From: Alteromonas sp. RKMC-009 | GTDB taxonomy: Bacteria; Pseudomonadota; Gammaproteobacteria; Enterobacterales; Alteromonadaceae | Length of the DNA: 64,000 nt | Assembly (NCBI RefSeq): GCF_003584565.2 | Contig: NZ_CP031010.1 | Coordinates: 2,108,001-2,172,000 of the forward strand | Reading direction: 5' to 3' | Part shown: positions 34,672 through 47,204 of the stretch, piece by piece | How the letters are laid out: the number at the start of each line of letters is the position of its first letter | Numbering within the stretch: the stretch's first letter is position 1 | The notes under the pieces: generated by a model | Told to the model about the DNA's origin: nothing | What the model saw: the letters and a program-made list of their open reading frames with translations, nothing else | The model's database searches: none | Translations under genes and position numbers: made by a program

Positions 34672-35298
34672 CTAATTGATTAATCTCAGCGCAAGAGTTG
34701 CACTGTGTAAAATTTGTTTGCGGTTAAAGAGTATCTGGCGGCGCCGGCCGCCCATTTGCCGCCACATGACGGCAGCACGCACACCCGCTAACAGCAGGGC
34801 ACGGACCCGCTGCTGGTTAAGGGGACGGCTCAAATGTTCTGTATTGCCGGCTACCTGAATTTTCGGTGCCAGCGGGCTGATAATATCACTGTAAATACTG
34901 GCCAGGGAGGCAATGATCTGACTGTTGTCAAAATCTACATGTGCCAGCTGTCGCTGAACGTGGGAAATACGCTGGCTCAATTCATTCAGGGCTGCCGGTT
35001 TGGCGCTGAGTTTTCTTTCCAGACCAAGCAGGCTGGCAACATAACGGGTGAGTTCGGCATCTTTATGACTGCTGCGGCCGGAGAGCTGGGAGACAATGCT
35101 CTGATAACCCATCTTCAAATTGCTTAACTGCCCGAAAACATGTTGTGGTGATTCCGGGTCGGTCACCAGGATACTCGACAGGCTGGCCTCACAGGCTTCT
35201 GTATCTACAGTGCCTGCGCGCGCGACTTTTTGTACCAGTGCTGCGGCCTGACAAACGCCTGCCAGCGCAATATGTTGCTCTATTTTAGGATCCAGCAT
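34672..35298 (-). CDS. hflD: High-frequency lysogenization protein HflD
   Basis: 208 residues from the ATG at 35298, which overlaps the mnmA stop (TGATG); the GTG one codon earlier is also in frame. IALAGVCQAAALVQKVARAG, QLSNLKMGYQSIVSQLSGR and LRGLLL-like helix RVRALLLAGVRAAVMWRQMGG R are the HflD pattern. In E. coli the protein is peripheral to the inner membrane and affects lambda lysogeny via CII; its native role is unclear. Translational coupling to mnmA is conserved. Confidence 0.93.
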   Translation of the reverse strand: MLDPKIEQHIALAGVCQAAALVQKVARAGTVDTEACEASLSSILVTDPESPQHVFGQLSNLKMGYQSIVSQLSGRSSHKDAELTRYVASLLGLERKLSAKPAALNELSQRISHVQRQLAHVDFDNSQIIASLASIYSDIISPLAPKIQVAGNTEHLSRPLNQQRVRALLLAGVRAAVMWRQMGGRRRQILFNRKQILHSATLALRLIN

Positions 35299-36413
35299 CA
35301 CCGTATGTAACTCTCAATGATTCCGCCACCCAGACAGACTTCTTTCTTATAAAACACCGCAGACTGGCCAGGCGTCACCGCTTTTTGCGGCTCATCGAAG
35401 AGCACTTCTATCAAATCATCATTAAGCGGACGGATAGTGCAGGGGATGTCTGTCTGACGGTAACGGGTTTTAACAACAGCACGCACCGTTTCAGTTACAG
35501 GGGTTCTGTCTACCCAGTGCAGTTGCCGGGCGATCAGTCCTTTGGAATACAGACGGGGATGATCAGCACCCTGACCGACGATGAGCACATTACGTTCAAC
35601 GTCTTTGTCTACCACGTACCACGGATCGTCACCATGGGCCGCGAGGCCTCCAATGTGTAACCCTTTTCTCTGACCCAGCGTGTGATACATCAGGCCTTCG
35701 TGTTCGCCGATAACTTCGCCTTCAGCGGTTTCGATAACACCCGGCTGTGCAGGAAGATATTTAGACAGGAAGTCTTTGAATTTACGCTCACCGATAAAAC
35801 AAATGCCGGTGGAGTCCTTTTTGTCAGCCGTTACCAGTCCCTGTTCTTCAGCGATTTCACGGACACGGGGCTTTTCCAGTTCGCCAACAGGGAACAATGT
35901 TTTAGCGACATGTTCTTCGCCCAGCGTATAAAGAAAGTAACTCTGATCTTTATTACCATCCAGGCCACGTAACATTTGCCAGCGACCGTCTTTCTCACGG
36001 CGGCGTACATAATGGCCGGTAGCAATGTAATCTGCACCTAAGTCTTCAGCTGCAAATTCCAGGAAGGCTTTAAACTTAATTTCTTTATTACACATGATGT
36101 CCGGGTTAGGCGTTCTGCCGGCTTTGTATTCTTCCAGGAAGTATTCAAATACATTATCCCAGTACTCAGCGGCGAAATTGATCGTGTGTAATTCAATGCC
36201 CAGTTTATCAGCCACGGCCTGTGCATCCGCTAAATCTTCTGCAGCTGCACAATATTCGTCGTTGTCATCTTCTTCCCAGTTTTTCATGAAAAGCCCTTCT
36301 ACCTGGTAACCCTGCTGCTGCAAGAGATACGCAGAAACAGAAGAATCTACACCGCCGGACATACCGACAATGACTTTTTGAGATGCAGGTGAAGGTGTTG
36401 AATTTGATGACAT
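35298..36413 (-). CDS. mnmA: tRNA-specific 2-thiouridylase MnmA
   Basis: 371 residues. The PP-loop GMSGGVDSS (about 17-25), the first catalytic Cys in [12 protein letters not shown] and the second in [12 protein letters not shown] are intact. The C-terminal barrel ends with the LGGGIIE motif. It forms 2-thiouridine at the wobble position of tRNAs for Lys, Glu and Gln using sulfur relayed by the Tus proteins. The first gene of mnmA-hflD-purB. Confidence 0.97.
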   Translation of the reverse strand: MSSNSTPSPASQKVIVGMSGGVDSSVSAYLLQQQGYQVEGLFMKNWEEDDNDEYCAAAEDLADAQAVADKLGIELHTINFAAEYWDNVFEYFLEEYKAGRTPNPDIMCNKEIKFKAFLEFAAEDLGADYIATGHYVRRREKDGRWQMLRGLDGNKDQSYFLYTLGEEHVAKTLFPVGELEKPRVREIAEEQGLVTADKKDSTGICFIGERKFKDFLSKYLPAQPGVIETAEGEVIGEHEGLMYHTLGQRKGLHIGGLAAHGDDPWYVVDKDVERNVLIVGQGADHPRLYSKGLIARQLHWVDRTPVTETVRAVVKTRYRQTDIPCTIRPLNDDLIEVLFDEPQKAVTPGQSAVFYKKEVCLGGGIIESYIR

Positions 36414-36604
36414 ATTAACTCTTAGTGGATTTCCAATTTATCTGGCTGACTCAGGGTCGCGGATTCTACCAGAATTATCTGGCTATGGCACGGCAGTAAC
36501 CCGGCAATTCAGCTATAACTTGTGCCTTTTTGTAAAAAGTATAGAAGCCTGCTGCCATTGCACAATTGCCGGTACGGATTTTCCTCAGGCTCTGTCAGGG
36601 AAAA

Positions 36605-37147
36605 TTACTGGATTTGCAGGTATTCGCCGTTAGCAATGCCATCAATGGTCCAGTTGCCGATACGGTACCGGATCAGTCTGAGCGTCGGGAATCCCACGTG
36701 GGCTGTCATCCTTCTGACCTGACGGTTTTTGCCTTCGGTAAGGGTCACCGATAACCAGCTGGTGGGAATGTGCTGCCGGAACCTCACTGGCGGATTGCGC
36801 GGCCACAGTGCCGGTTCATCCATGCGGTGTACTTTTGCCGGCCGCGTAAGGCCGTCTTTCAGTTCCACACCATCACACAGCTGTTGTATGGCCTCATCTG
36901 TGGGCTCTCCCTCGACCTGCACCCAGTAGGTTTTACTGGTTTTGGCTTTAGGATTTGCCAGACGGTGCTGCAGTTTGCCATCGTCTGTGAGTACCAGTAA
37001 CCCTTCGGAATCTCTGTCGAGCCTGCCGGCTGCATACACGCCGGGAACGGGAATGAAGTCTTTCAGGGTTTGTCTGCCTTCCTGATCGGTAAACTGTGTC
37101 AGTACGTTGAATGGCTTATTGAACAGCAGAATTTTGCCCGCCGGCAT
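36605..37147 (-). CDS. rluE: 23S rRNA pseudouridine synthase, RluE-type
   Basis: 180 residues with the RsuA-family catalytic motif [14 protein letters not shown] (catalytic Asp) and the ending [27 protein letters not shown]. No N-terminal S4 domain is present, as expected for RluE, which modifies U2457 of E. coli 23S rRNA. Assignment to RluE rather than another short RsuA relative rests on length and overall pattern. It stands alone, upstream of icd in the opposite direction. Confidence 0.88.
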   Translation of the reverse strand: MPAGKILLFNKPFNVLTQFTDQEGRQTLKDFIPVPGVYAAGRLDRDSEGLLVLTDDGKLQHRLANPKAKTSKTYWVQVEGEPTDEAIQQLCDGVELKDGLTRPAKVHRMDEPALWPRNPPVRFRQHIPTSWLSVTLTEGKNRQVRRMTAHVGFPTLRLIRYRIGNWTIDGIANGEYLQIQ

Positions 37148-39832
<2,685 letters not shown>

Positions 39833-39849
39833 GCGTTTAAGCAAGAACC

Positions 39850-39877
39850 AAAAAACCCGGCTTTCGCCGGGTTTTTT
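39850..39877 (+). terminator. Terminator of icd
   Basis: The stem AACCCGGC/GCCGGGTT has a TTTC loop, with A and T runs on both sides. It may also work from the minus strand for cspD read-through. Confidence 0.9.
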
Positions 39878-39921
39878 ATTTGGTAGCGGTAAATTTGAAG
39901 ACACCGCTGAAAATGGCGCAT

Positions 39922-39965
39922 AAAAAAGGCCTTCTACCGACTGCCGAATCGCAGTAAAAAGCCCT
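39922..39965 (-). terminator. Probable terminator of cspD
   Basis: On the minus strand an imperfect long stem (GGGCTTTTTACTGC against GCAGTCGGTAGAAGGCC) is followed by TTTTTT, 20 bases after the cspD stop. Confidence 0.65.
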
Positions 39966-39985
39966 TTGAGATGCTTTTTTGAATT

Positions 39986-40204
39986 TTAACGTTCAGGTTC
40001 TTCGACAACACCAATGTTTTCTGCGTGAAGGCCCTTCGGACCCTGCTGTACATCAAACGTTACTTCCTGGCCTGCCTTGAGAGAACGGTATCCATCCATC
40101 TGAATGGTGGAGTAGTGGGCAAAAATGTCCTCTCCGCCGTCCTCAGGAACGATAAATCCAAATCCTTTAGCATTGTTAAACCATTTAACTTTACCAACCG
40201 CCAT
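39986..40204 (-). CDS. cspD: Cold-shock-domain protein CspD
   Basis: 72 residues with both RNA-binding motifs: KGFGFIVPE and DIFAHYSTIQ. The CspD assignment is based on position: it is divergent from clpS-clpA exactly as in E. coli, where CspD is a starvation-induced inhibitor of replication. The leader region (40205-40406) is AT-rich and holds no other gene. Confidence 0.92.
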   Translation of the reverse strand: MAVGKVKWFNNAKGFGFIVPEDGGEDIFAHYSTIQMDGYRSLKAGQEVTFDVQQGPKGLHAENIGVVEEPER

Positions 40205-40406
40205 ACATCGACTTCCTCTTAATCCTTGAACTCATAATACTATGCCCCCACAATAGAAATATGGGGAGCACGATGGCTATGCGCGTCACTCGCATGGCCA
40301 TAGTTAAAACTGTAGATATTTTAACCATTGAATGTCAAGCGTAAATTAAAGATTATTTATTTACAAAAAAATCGGCTAATCTGCGCTAAGGCACTATTAT
40401 TGTACT

Positions 40407-40727
40407 ATGAGTAAAGACAACGCGATCAGTATAGACAGAGAAAAAGAGAGGCTTGCGGAGCGACAAAAGACGCAGCCGCCGCCAATGTATAAAGTGTTGT
40501 TGAACAACGACGATTACACGCCGATGGACTTCGTGGTCGAAGTACTCATGCATTTTTTTAATATGGATGCTGAGAAGGCCAATCAGACTATGCTCACCGT
40601 ACATTATCAGGGACGTGCTGTGTGTGGCATATTTACTGCAGAGATTGCAGAAACCAAAGTGATGCAGGTCAATCAGTATGCGCGTAAGCATCAACACCCG
40701 CTTATGTGCACCATGGAACAGGCATAG
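40407..40727 (+). CDS. clpS: ATP-dependent Clp protease adaptor ClpS
   Basis: 106 residues. [24 protein letters not shown] and the C-terminal [21 protein letters not shown] form the N-degron-binding fold, with the Asn-Asp pair and the hydrophobic pocket residues in place. It delivers proteins with Leu, Phe, Tyr or Trp at the N-terminus to ClpA. It lies 24 bases before clpA in one operon. Confidence 0.96.
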   Translation: MSKDNAISIDREKERLAERQKTQPPPMYKVLLNNDDYTPMDFVVEVLMHFFNMDAEKANQTMLTVHYQGRAVCGIFTAEIAETKVMQVNQYARKHQHPLMCTMEQA

Positions 40728-40751
40728 GTCTATTAACAGAGGGCGAGCGAT

Positions 40752-43028
40752 ATGTTGAATAAAGAGTTAGAGCAAACGCTGAACGAAGCTTTCGTGTTTG
40801 CCAGAGAACATCGTCACGAATTCATGACGGTAGAGCATCTGTTGCTGGCGCTGATGGATAATTCTGCCGCCCGGGACGCACTTAAAGCGTGTGGTGCCAA
40901 TATCGAGCAAATCAAAAGCGAACTTATCGAGTTTGTTAAAGATACCACGCCACTCATTATGGATGAGCAGGCAAATGACCGTGAGACGCAGCCAACTTTA
41001 GGTTTCCAGCGTGTACTTCAGCGCGCGGTTTTTCATGTGCAATCATCAGGCAAAGACGAGGTAACCGGTGCGAACGTGCTGGTGGCTATTTTCTCCGAGC
41101 AGGAATCTCAGGCGGTTTATATTCTCAAACGTGCTGACGTCACCCGTCTTGATGTGGTGAATTACATCAGTCACGGTGTCAGTAAAAATGAAGATGAAAG
41201 TCCTGCCGGTGCTGAAAGTCAGGAAGAGACAGCAGAGGGTGAAGAGTCCGGTTCTGCACTGAGCAAATATTCTACTGATCTGAACCGTCAGGCGAAGGAC
41301 GGTAAAATTGACCCGTTAATCGGACGTGATGCGGAAGTAGAGCGTACGATTCAAATTCTGTGTCGTCGCCGTAAAAACAACCCGCTGCTGGTGGGTGAAG
41401 CCGGCGTAGGTAAAACGGCTATTGCCGAAGGTTTAGCTTACCGCATCGTTAACGATGACGTGCCGGACGTGATTGCCGACAGTACGGTGTATTCTCTGGA
41501 CTTAGGCGGCTTGCTGGCCGGTACCAAGTATCGCGGTGACTTTGAAAAACGGTTAAAAGCTATTCTTAAAGAACTCAGCAAAGACGAAAACGCCATTTTA
41601 TTTATTGATGAAATTCATACGATCATCGGTGCCGGTGCGGCATCCGGTGGTGTGATGGATGCATCTAATTTGCTGAAGCCAAAACTGAGTTCCGGTGAAT
41701 TGCGTTGCATCGGTTCTACCACCTATCAGGAATACCAGGGCATTTTTGAAAAAGACAGGGCACTTGCCCGTCGCTTCCAGAAAGTCGACGTGGTGGAGCC
41801 CTCAGTGAGCGATACGACCAAGATCCTGCTGGGTCTGAAGTCCCGTTACGAAGAGCACCATAGCGTTCGTTTTACCCAGAAAGCACTTCAGGCTGCTGCA
41901 GAGCTGTCTGCCAAGTACATCAACGAACGCCATTTGCCGGACAAAGCCATTGACGTCATGGACGAAGCAGGCGCCAGTCAGCGTTTGCTGCCGGTGTCCC
42001 GCCGTAAGAAAACCATCAATGTGGCTGATATCGAGCAAATCATCGCTAAGATGGCCCGGATCCCTGAGAAGTCCGTGTCTGCCTCCGACCGTCAGGCGCT
42101 GAAACATCTTGGCCGTGACCTGAAAATGGTGGTATTTGGTCAGGACAAAGCCATTGAGACGCTGACAGACGCGATTCACTTATCCCGTGCCGGTCTGGGC
42201 AGTGAAGAGAAGCCTATCGGCAGTTTCCTGTTCGCCGGTCCTACCGGTGTAGGTAAGACGGAAGTCACACAGCAACTGGCAAAAATCATGGGTGTGGAGC
42301 TTATCCGTTTCGATATGTCGGAATATATGGAGCGCCACGCGGTAAGCCGTTTAATCGGTGCGCCTCCGGGATATGTCGGTTTCGATCAGGGCGGTCTGCT
42401 TACCGATGCGGTCATTAAAAACCCGTATTCGGTAGTGCTGCTGGATGAAATCGAAAAAGCCCACAGTGATATTTACAATATTCTGCTGCAGGTCATGGAT
42501 CACGGTACGCTGACGGATAACAACGGCCGTAAGGTTGACTTCCGTAATGTGGTCCTGGTCATGACCACTAATGCCGGCGTGCAGGAAACCGTTCGTAAAT
42601 CTATCGGCTTCCAGCAACAGGATCACAGTCATGATGCCATGTCGGAAATCAACAAGGTGTTTACCCCTGAGTTCCGTAACCGTCTTGACGGTATTATCTG
42701 GTTTAATCACCTTGGCACTGACGTTATTCTGCAGGTGGTTGATAAGTTCCTGGTGGAACTGGAAGCACAGCTGGATACCAAAGGTGTTACCTTTGAAGTC
42801 ACGCCGGCTGCAAGGGCGTATCTTGCTGAGAAAGGTTACGATAAATCTATGGGGGCACGGCCTATGTCACGCCTCATAAAAGAGGAAGTGAAGAAAGAGC
42901 TGGCTAACGAATTGTTGTTCGGAGAGCTGAGCAAAGGTGGCAGTGTGAAAGTCGATTTGGGTGAAAACAAACTGGAGTTCTCATTCTCCGGTGCGGAAAC
43001 CCGGAATGAAGAGGCGGAATCCAACTAA
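40752..43028 (+). CDS. clpA: ATP-dependent Clp protease ATP-binding subunit ClpA
   Basis: 758 residues. An N-domain (about 1-145) is followed by an acidic linker, AAA module 1 with GEAGVGKTA, and AAA module 2 with GPTGVGKTE. The ClpP-contacting loop contains KSIGFQQQ, where E. coli has the IGL type. It unfolds substrates brought by ClpS and passes them to ClpP. Terminated by a strong hairpin after the stop. Confidence 0.97.
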   Translation: MLNKELEQTLNEAFVFAREHRHEFMTVEHLLLALMDNSAARDALKACGANIEQIKSELIEFVKDTTPLIMDEQANDRETQPTLGFQRVLQRAVFHVQSSGKDEVTGANVLVAIFSEQESQAVYILKRADVTRLDVVNYISHGVSKNEDESPAGAESQEETAEGEESGSALSKYSTDLNRQAKDGKIDPLIGRDAEVERTIQILCRRRKNNPLLVGEAGVGKTAIAEGLAYRIVNDDVPDVIADSTVYSLDLGGLLAGTKYRGDFEKRLKAILKELSKDENAILFIDEIHTIIGAGAASGGVMDASNLLKPKLSSGELRCIGSTTYQEYQGIFEKDRALARRFQKVDVVEPSVSDTTKILLGLKSRYEEHHSVRFTQKALQAAAELSAKYINERHLPDKAIDVMDEAGASQRLLPVSRRKKTINVADIEQIIAKMARIPEKSVSASDRQALKHLGRDLKMVVFGQDKAIETLTDAIHLSRAGLGSEEKPIGSFLFAGPTGVGKTEVTQQLAKIMGVELIRFDMSEYMERHAVSRLIGAPPGYVGFDQGGLLTDAVIKNPYSVVLLDEIEKAHSDIYNILLQVMDHGTLTDNNGRKVDFRNVVLVMTTNAGVQETVRKSIGFQQQDHSHDAMSEINKVFTPEFRNRLDGIIWFNHLGTDVILQVVDKFLVELEAQLDTKGVTFEVTPAARAYLAEKGYDKSMGARPMSRLIKEEVKKELANELLFGELSKGGSVKVDLGENKLEFSFSGAETRNEEAESN

Positions 43029-43057
43029 GGATTTCGCGCTCAACCCGACTTAAAAAC

Positions 43058-43090
43058 AAAAAGCCCGGTGATATCACCGGGCTTTTTTTT
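43058..43090. terminator. Terminator between convergent clpA and infA
   Basis: The stem AAGCCCGGTGAT/ATCACCGGGCTT has eight T after it on the plus strand and A-rich sequence on the other side. It can serve both genes. Confidence 0.9.
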
Positions 43091-43113
43091 AAGATTCTAC
43101 AGACTACTGAGTA

Positions 43114-43332
43114 TTATCTTGCACGATAAACGATGCGACCTTTAGTCAGATCGTACGGCGTCATCTCTACGGTTACCTTGTCACCAGTAAGAATGCGGAT
43201 ATAGTTCTTACGCATTTTGCCGGAGATGTGTGCAGTCACAACGTGACCGTTCTCAAGTTCAACGCGGAATTGTGTGCTTGGAAGTGTGTCAACCACGGTT
43301 CCTTCCATTTCGATAGAATCTTCTTTTGCCAT
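43114..43332 (-). CDS. infA: Translation initiation factor IF-1
   Basis: 72 residues, the standard length, an S1/OB-fold: [20 protein letters not shown], then [35 protein letters not shown]. It occupies the A site of the 30S subunit during initiation. It lies between clpA and the N-degron transferases as in E. coli. Confidence 0.98.
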   Translation of the reverse strand: MAKEDSIEMEGTVVDTLPSTQFRVELENGHVVTAHISGKMRKNYIRILTGDKVTVEMTPYDLTKGRIVYRAR

Positions 43333-43406
43333 GAAAAGCAGTTACCTCAGTAAGTCAAAATTTTGCCGCGCAGACATTAACCAATAAACGCCCGTGTGTA
43401 AAGGGT

Positions 43407-44120
43407 TCAGGCTTTATTTGAGCTGAATTTTTGCCAATTCATGTCAAATAAACGTTCATGGGGCAAAAATTTCGTTTTGTAATTCATTTTATTGCACTCG
43501 TCTATCTGATAACCGAGATACAAAAAATTGCGGGCATCGGATTTAGCATGGGCGATTTGCTGTAATATCATCCACGTGCCCATTGACGAGGACGATAACT
43601 CAGGCGCAAAAAACGTATACAGCGCTGAGAAAGAAGCTGTACCGTCACAATGACGGATGTCATCGGTAACGGCCACTGCAACCAGCTCATCTCCGTCCCG
43701 CGCTTCAATAAATACGGGGGGATTCCAGTTGCAGAAAATGAAACTGTTATACTGGTCTCTGTTAGCCGGATACATGCTGCCGTCGGTATGGCGCTCATTA
43801 ATGTACCGCTCGTAAAGAGGGTAGTATTCGTCTTTCGGTGTTGATGACAGCGTAGTGGTGAGGTGACTATTGCGCTTCAGCACACGTCGCTGGCTTCTTG
43901 AAGGCGAAAACAGTGCCACAGGAATACGTACCGACTGGCAGGCTTCGCAGGTAGGGCAGTGGGGCCGGTAAATTTGATCGCCACTGCGACGGAATCCGGC
44001 CTGAATCAGCTGTCCGTAACGATAGCGGAGATCCTGTTCAGTTTCTGCAAATACCAGTAACTGTTCATTCTTATCCGGTAAATAACTGCAGGCGAAAGAC
44101 TGCGTAAGCCCAAACTTCAT
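43407..44120 (-). CDS. bpt: Aspartate/glutamate leucyltransferase (Bpt)
   Basis: 237 residues from the ATG at 44120, which overlaps the aat stop (ATGA). CPYLP-like N-terminus SYLPDKNEQLLVF, then RRSGDQIYRPHCPTCEACQSVRIPV with the Cys cluster, and LYLGYQIDECNKMNYKTKFLPHE are the ATE/Bpt family marks. It attaches Leu to proteins starting with Asp or Glu, making them ClpS substrates. E. coli lacks this enzyme but many marine gammaproteobacteria have it beside aat. Confidence 0.95.
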   Translation of the reverse strand: MKFGLTQSFACSYLPDKNEQLLVFAETEQDLRYRYGQLIQAGFRRSGDQIYRPHCPTCEACQSVRIPVALFSPSRSQRRVLKRNSHLTTTLSSTPKDEYYPLYERYINERHTDGSMYPANRDQYNSFIFCNWNPPVFIEARDGDELVAVAVTDDIRHCDGTASFSALYTFFAPELSSSSMGTWMILQQIAHAKSDARNFLYLGYQIDECNKMNYKTKFLPHERLFDMNWQKFSSNKA

Positions 44121-44866
44121 GGCGTTATATTTCCACCTTGCCAACTACTACGATATGAGGCAGTTATTCTGCCGTCTTCGTCTATTGTAGCATTATGATG
44201 ACGTAAGCGGTCAATAAATGTGCTTCTGGGAACGGTTTGCGCCCCCAGGGACTGCAAATGTTCAGTGGGTAACTGGCAGTCAATAAATGCAAGATTATGG
44301 TTTTGCATGTGTTTTACCAGCGCCAGCATGGCCAGCTTGGATGTATTCGGTTCTTTGTGGAACATGGATTCACCACAAAAAACACCACCAACCGCCACAC
44401 CGTACAAGCCGCCGGCCAGTTGATTGTCTTCATTCCAGACTTCAACAGAGTGGGCAATGCCGGCACGGTGGAGTCTTTCATAGGCGGTAATCATGTCGCC
44501 GGTGATCCAGGTGTCTGACGACAGTTCCTTACTGTCAGGCCGGTAGCGGGGAATGGATGAGCAGGCACGGATAACTGCGTAGAAATCTTCATTCAGTGTG
44601 ACCCGATACTGTTTGCGTTTTGCCAGTTTTTTCAGACTTTTAGATACGTGAAAGCCATCCAGCTCAATGATTGCTCTTGGATCCGGCGACCACCAGAGTA
44701 CCGGCTCATCATCGCTGAACCAGGGGAAAATGCCGTTGGAGTAAGCCTGAAATAACCGGGGGGCGTCCAGTGTTGCGCCGTAAGCCAGCAGACCGTCAGG
44801 TTCTTTCAATGCTGTTGAAACAGGCGGAAATGGTGTATCAACATTCAGGTAAGGGAGTTCAATCAT
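44117..44866 (-). CDS. aat: Leucyl/phenylalanyl-tRNA-protein transferase
   Basis: 249 residues. PDGLLAYGATLDAPRLFQAYSNGIFPWFSDDEPVLWWSPDPRAI is the diagnostic N-terminal block, and GGVFCGESMFHKEPNTSKLAMLALV completes the GNAT-like fold. It attaches Leu or Phe to N-terminal Lys or Arg. Translationally coupled to bpt, so both transferases are made together. Confidence 0.96.
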   Translation of the reverse strand: MIELPYLNVDTPFPPVSTALKEPDGLLAYGATLDAPRLFQAYSNGIFPWFSDDEPVLWWSPDPRAIIELDGFHVSKSLKKLAKRKQYRVTLNEDFYAVIRACSSIPRYRPDSKELSSDTWITGDMITAYERLHRAGIAHSVEVWNEDNQLAGGLYGVAVGGVFCGESMFHKEPNTSKLAMLALVKHMQNHNLAFIDCQLPTEHLQSLGAQTVPRSTFIDRLRHHNATIDEDGRITASYRSSWQGGNITP

Positions 44867-44905
44867 GGAATCACGGGGCAGGGAAGCTGCCCCGTACCTC
44901 AGTTA

Positions 44906-45892
<987 letters not shown>

Positions 45893-46144
45893 TCATCGCC
45901 GCTGACAACGAGCCTTTAAATGATGGTATCTTTATGTGGGTCAATATCGCATATTCAACCTGAATTGAGTATGACTTTTCATTACAATATATGTCGGTAA
46001 TGTTACCTGAGCCGTTAACCGGGCTATAATAAACCAAACCGCAGCATCTTTAGTATAGAATGCTGAATACATCCGGGATTTTTTGTAGTTTAATAAAATA
46101 AAATCCAGACGTTGACCGGGGTCAGCACCGGCAGGAGAGCAGGC

Positions 46145-46594
46145 ATGTCACAATCAGTAATTACGCTTCTGCGTGACGGACAAGACTATATGAATACCTG
46201 GCCGGTAAAACGGGAGCTTTATGCTTTCTTTCCGGAGTGCCGGGTCGTCAGTGCAACAAAGCTGGCTATCAAAGCCATGCCGCCTCTGGCCATTGTGGCC
46301 GCGGGAATGATGTTAAATGTGCTGGGTAGTGCATATCTGCCGCAGGCTATGGCGATTGGCCTGTTCTTCATCAGCCTGCCCTTACAGGGCTTACTCTGGT
46401 TGGGTCACCGCTCGAATCAGACTTTGCCGCCGCAAATTAAAAGCTGGTACCAGGAAGTTCACCGTAAAATGGCAGCAGAAGGTTGCGAATTGCAGGCAAT
46501 GCGTTCTCAGCCTAAATATCGTGAACTGGCGGCTACGCTGAAAACAGCATTCAGTGAACTCGACCGCGTTTTCACGCAAAAATGGTTTAACTGA
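46145..46594 (+). CDS. yfbV: YfbV (DUF412) inner-membrane protein
   Basis: 149 residues from the ATG at 46145, which has AGGAG 9 bases ahead; an earlier in-frame ATG is not supported. MNTWPVKRELYAFFPECRVV and two adjacent membrane helices (about 46-90) define the family. In E. coli YfbV limits constraints of the Ter macrodomain. A hairpin GGTGACG/CGTCACC follows the stop but lacks a T run. Confidence 0.9.
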   Translation: MSQSVITLLRDGQDYMNTWPVKRELYAFFPECRVVSATKLAIKAMPPLAIVAAGMMLNVLGSAYLPQAMAIGLFFISLPLQGLLWLGHRSNQTLPPQIKSWYQEVHRKMAAEGCELQAMRSQPKYRELAATLKTAFSELDRVFTQKWFN

Positions 46595-46685
46595 AACCCG
46601 TTCCTGCTACCGGTGACGTGTTACTGCGTCACCTGACTGCCAGGATTTTAAACCTTTTTTAAGCCTTCTTTTCTTTTCAGTCAGC

Positions 46686-47198
46686 TTACGTTGCTTCGCT
46701 GTTCTTAACGAATACCAGATTTTCCCCGCATCGTCTGCAGCGATAAGTCCTGCCCTTTTTCACATTATTATGCCTTCTCACCGACAATGCTATGGTCTGA
46801 CAGCCACAGCGGTAGTTAAAGGTTGTCAGGCCCAGTACGGATAAGTCGAAGTCATGTGTCGTCGAAGGGGATACGCCGTAAACATGTTGCATGACAGCCT
46901 GCCATTCCGGACCGTGAGGTTTCACTCTGCGTCGTTTGCCTGCTGTATGCCACGTTATCAGATGACTGACTTCATGTGGGATCACATCACTGAAAAATGC
47001 CGCTTTGTTTGCAGCCAGTAATACAGGATGAAAGTTAACCCTGTTCTGCTGTAAAAAGGCGGTGCCGGCGTTTTTACCGCTGCGCCTGAAAGACACATCC
47101 GGCAAAGGGAAAGAGCGGTTAAAATAACGTTCTGCAACAGCAAAGAGGCGGTGAACCTCACGGATCACCGCCTCTTTTTCAGAGTGATTAAGTGTCAC
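46686..47198 (-). CDS. sprT: SprT-family zinc metallopeptidase-like protein
   Basis: 170 residues from a GTG start. The zinc site is HEVSH plus a third ligand in the next helix (LITWHTAG, with HxxxH spacing), and a C-terminal zinc ribbon has CGC and CRRC pairs. It lies 6 bases after sppA and probably shares its message. The role of bacterial SprT is poorly known; it is related to SPRTN, which cleaves DNA-protein crosslinks. Confidence 0.93.
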   Translation of the reverse strand: MTLNHSEKEAVIREVHRLFAVAERYFNRSFPLPDVSFRRSGKNAGTAFLQQNRVNFHPVLLAANKAAFFSDVIPHEVSHLITWHTAGKRRRVKPHGPEWQAVMQHVYGVSPSTTHDFDLSVLGLTTFNYRCGCQTIALSVRRHNNVKKGRTYRCRRCGENLVFVKNSEAT

Positions 47199-47204
47199 CG
47201 GGTC

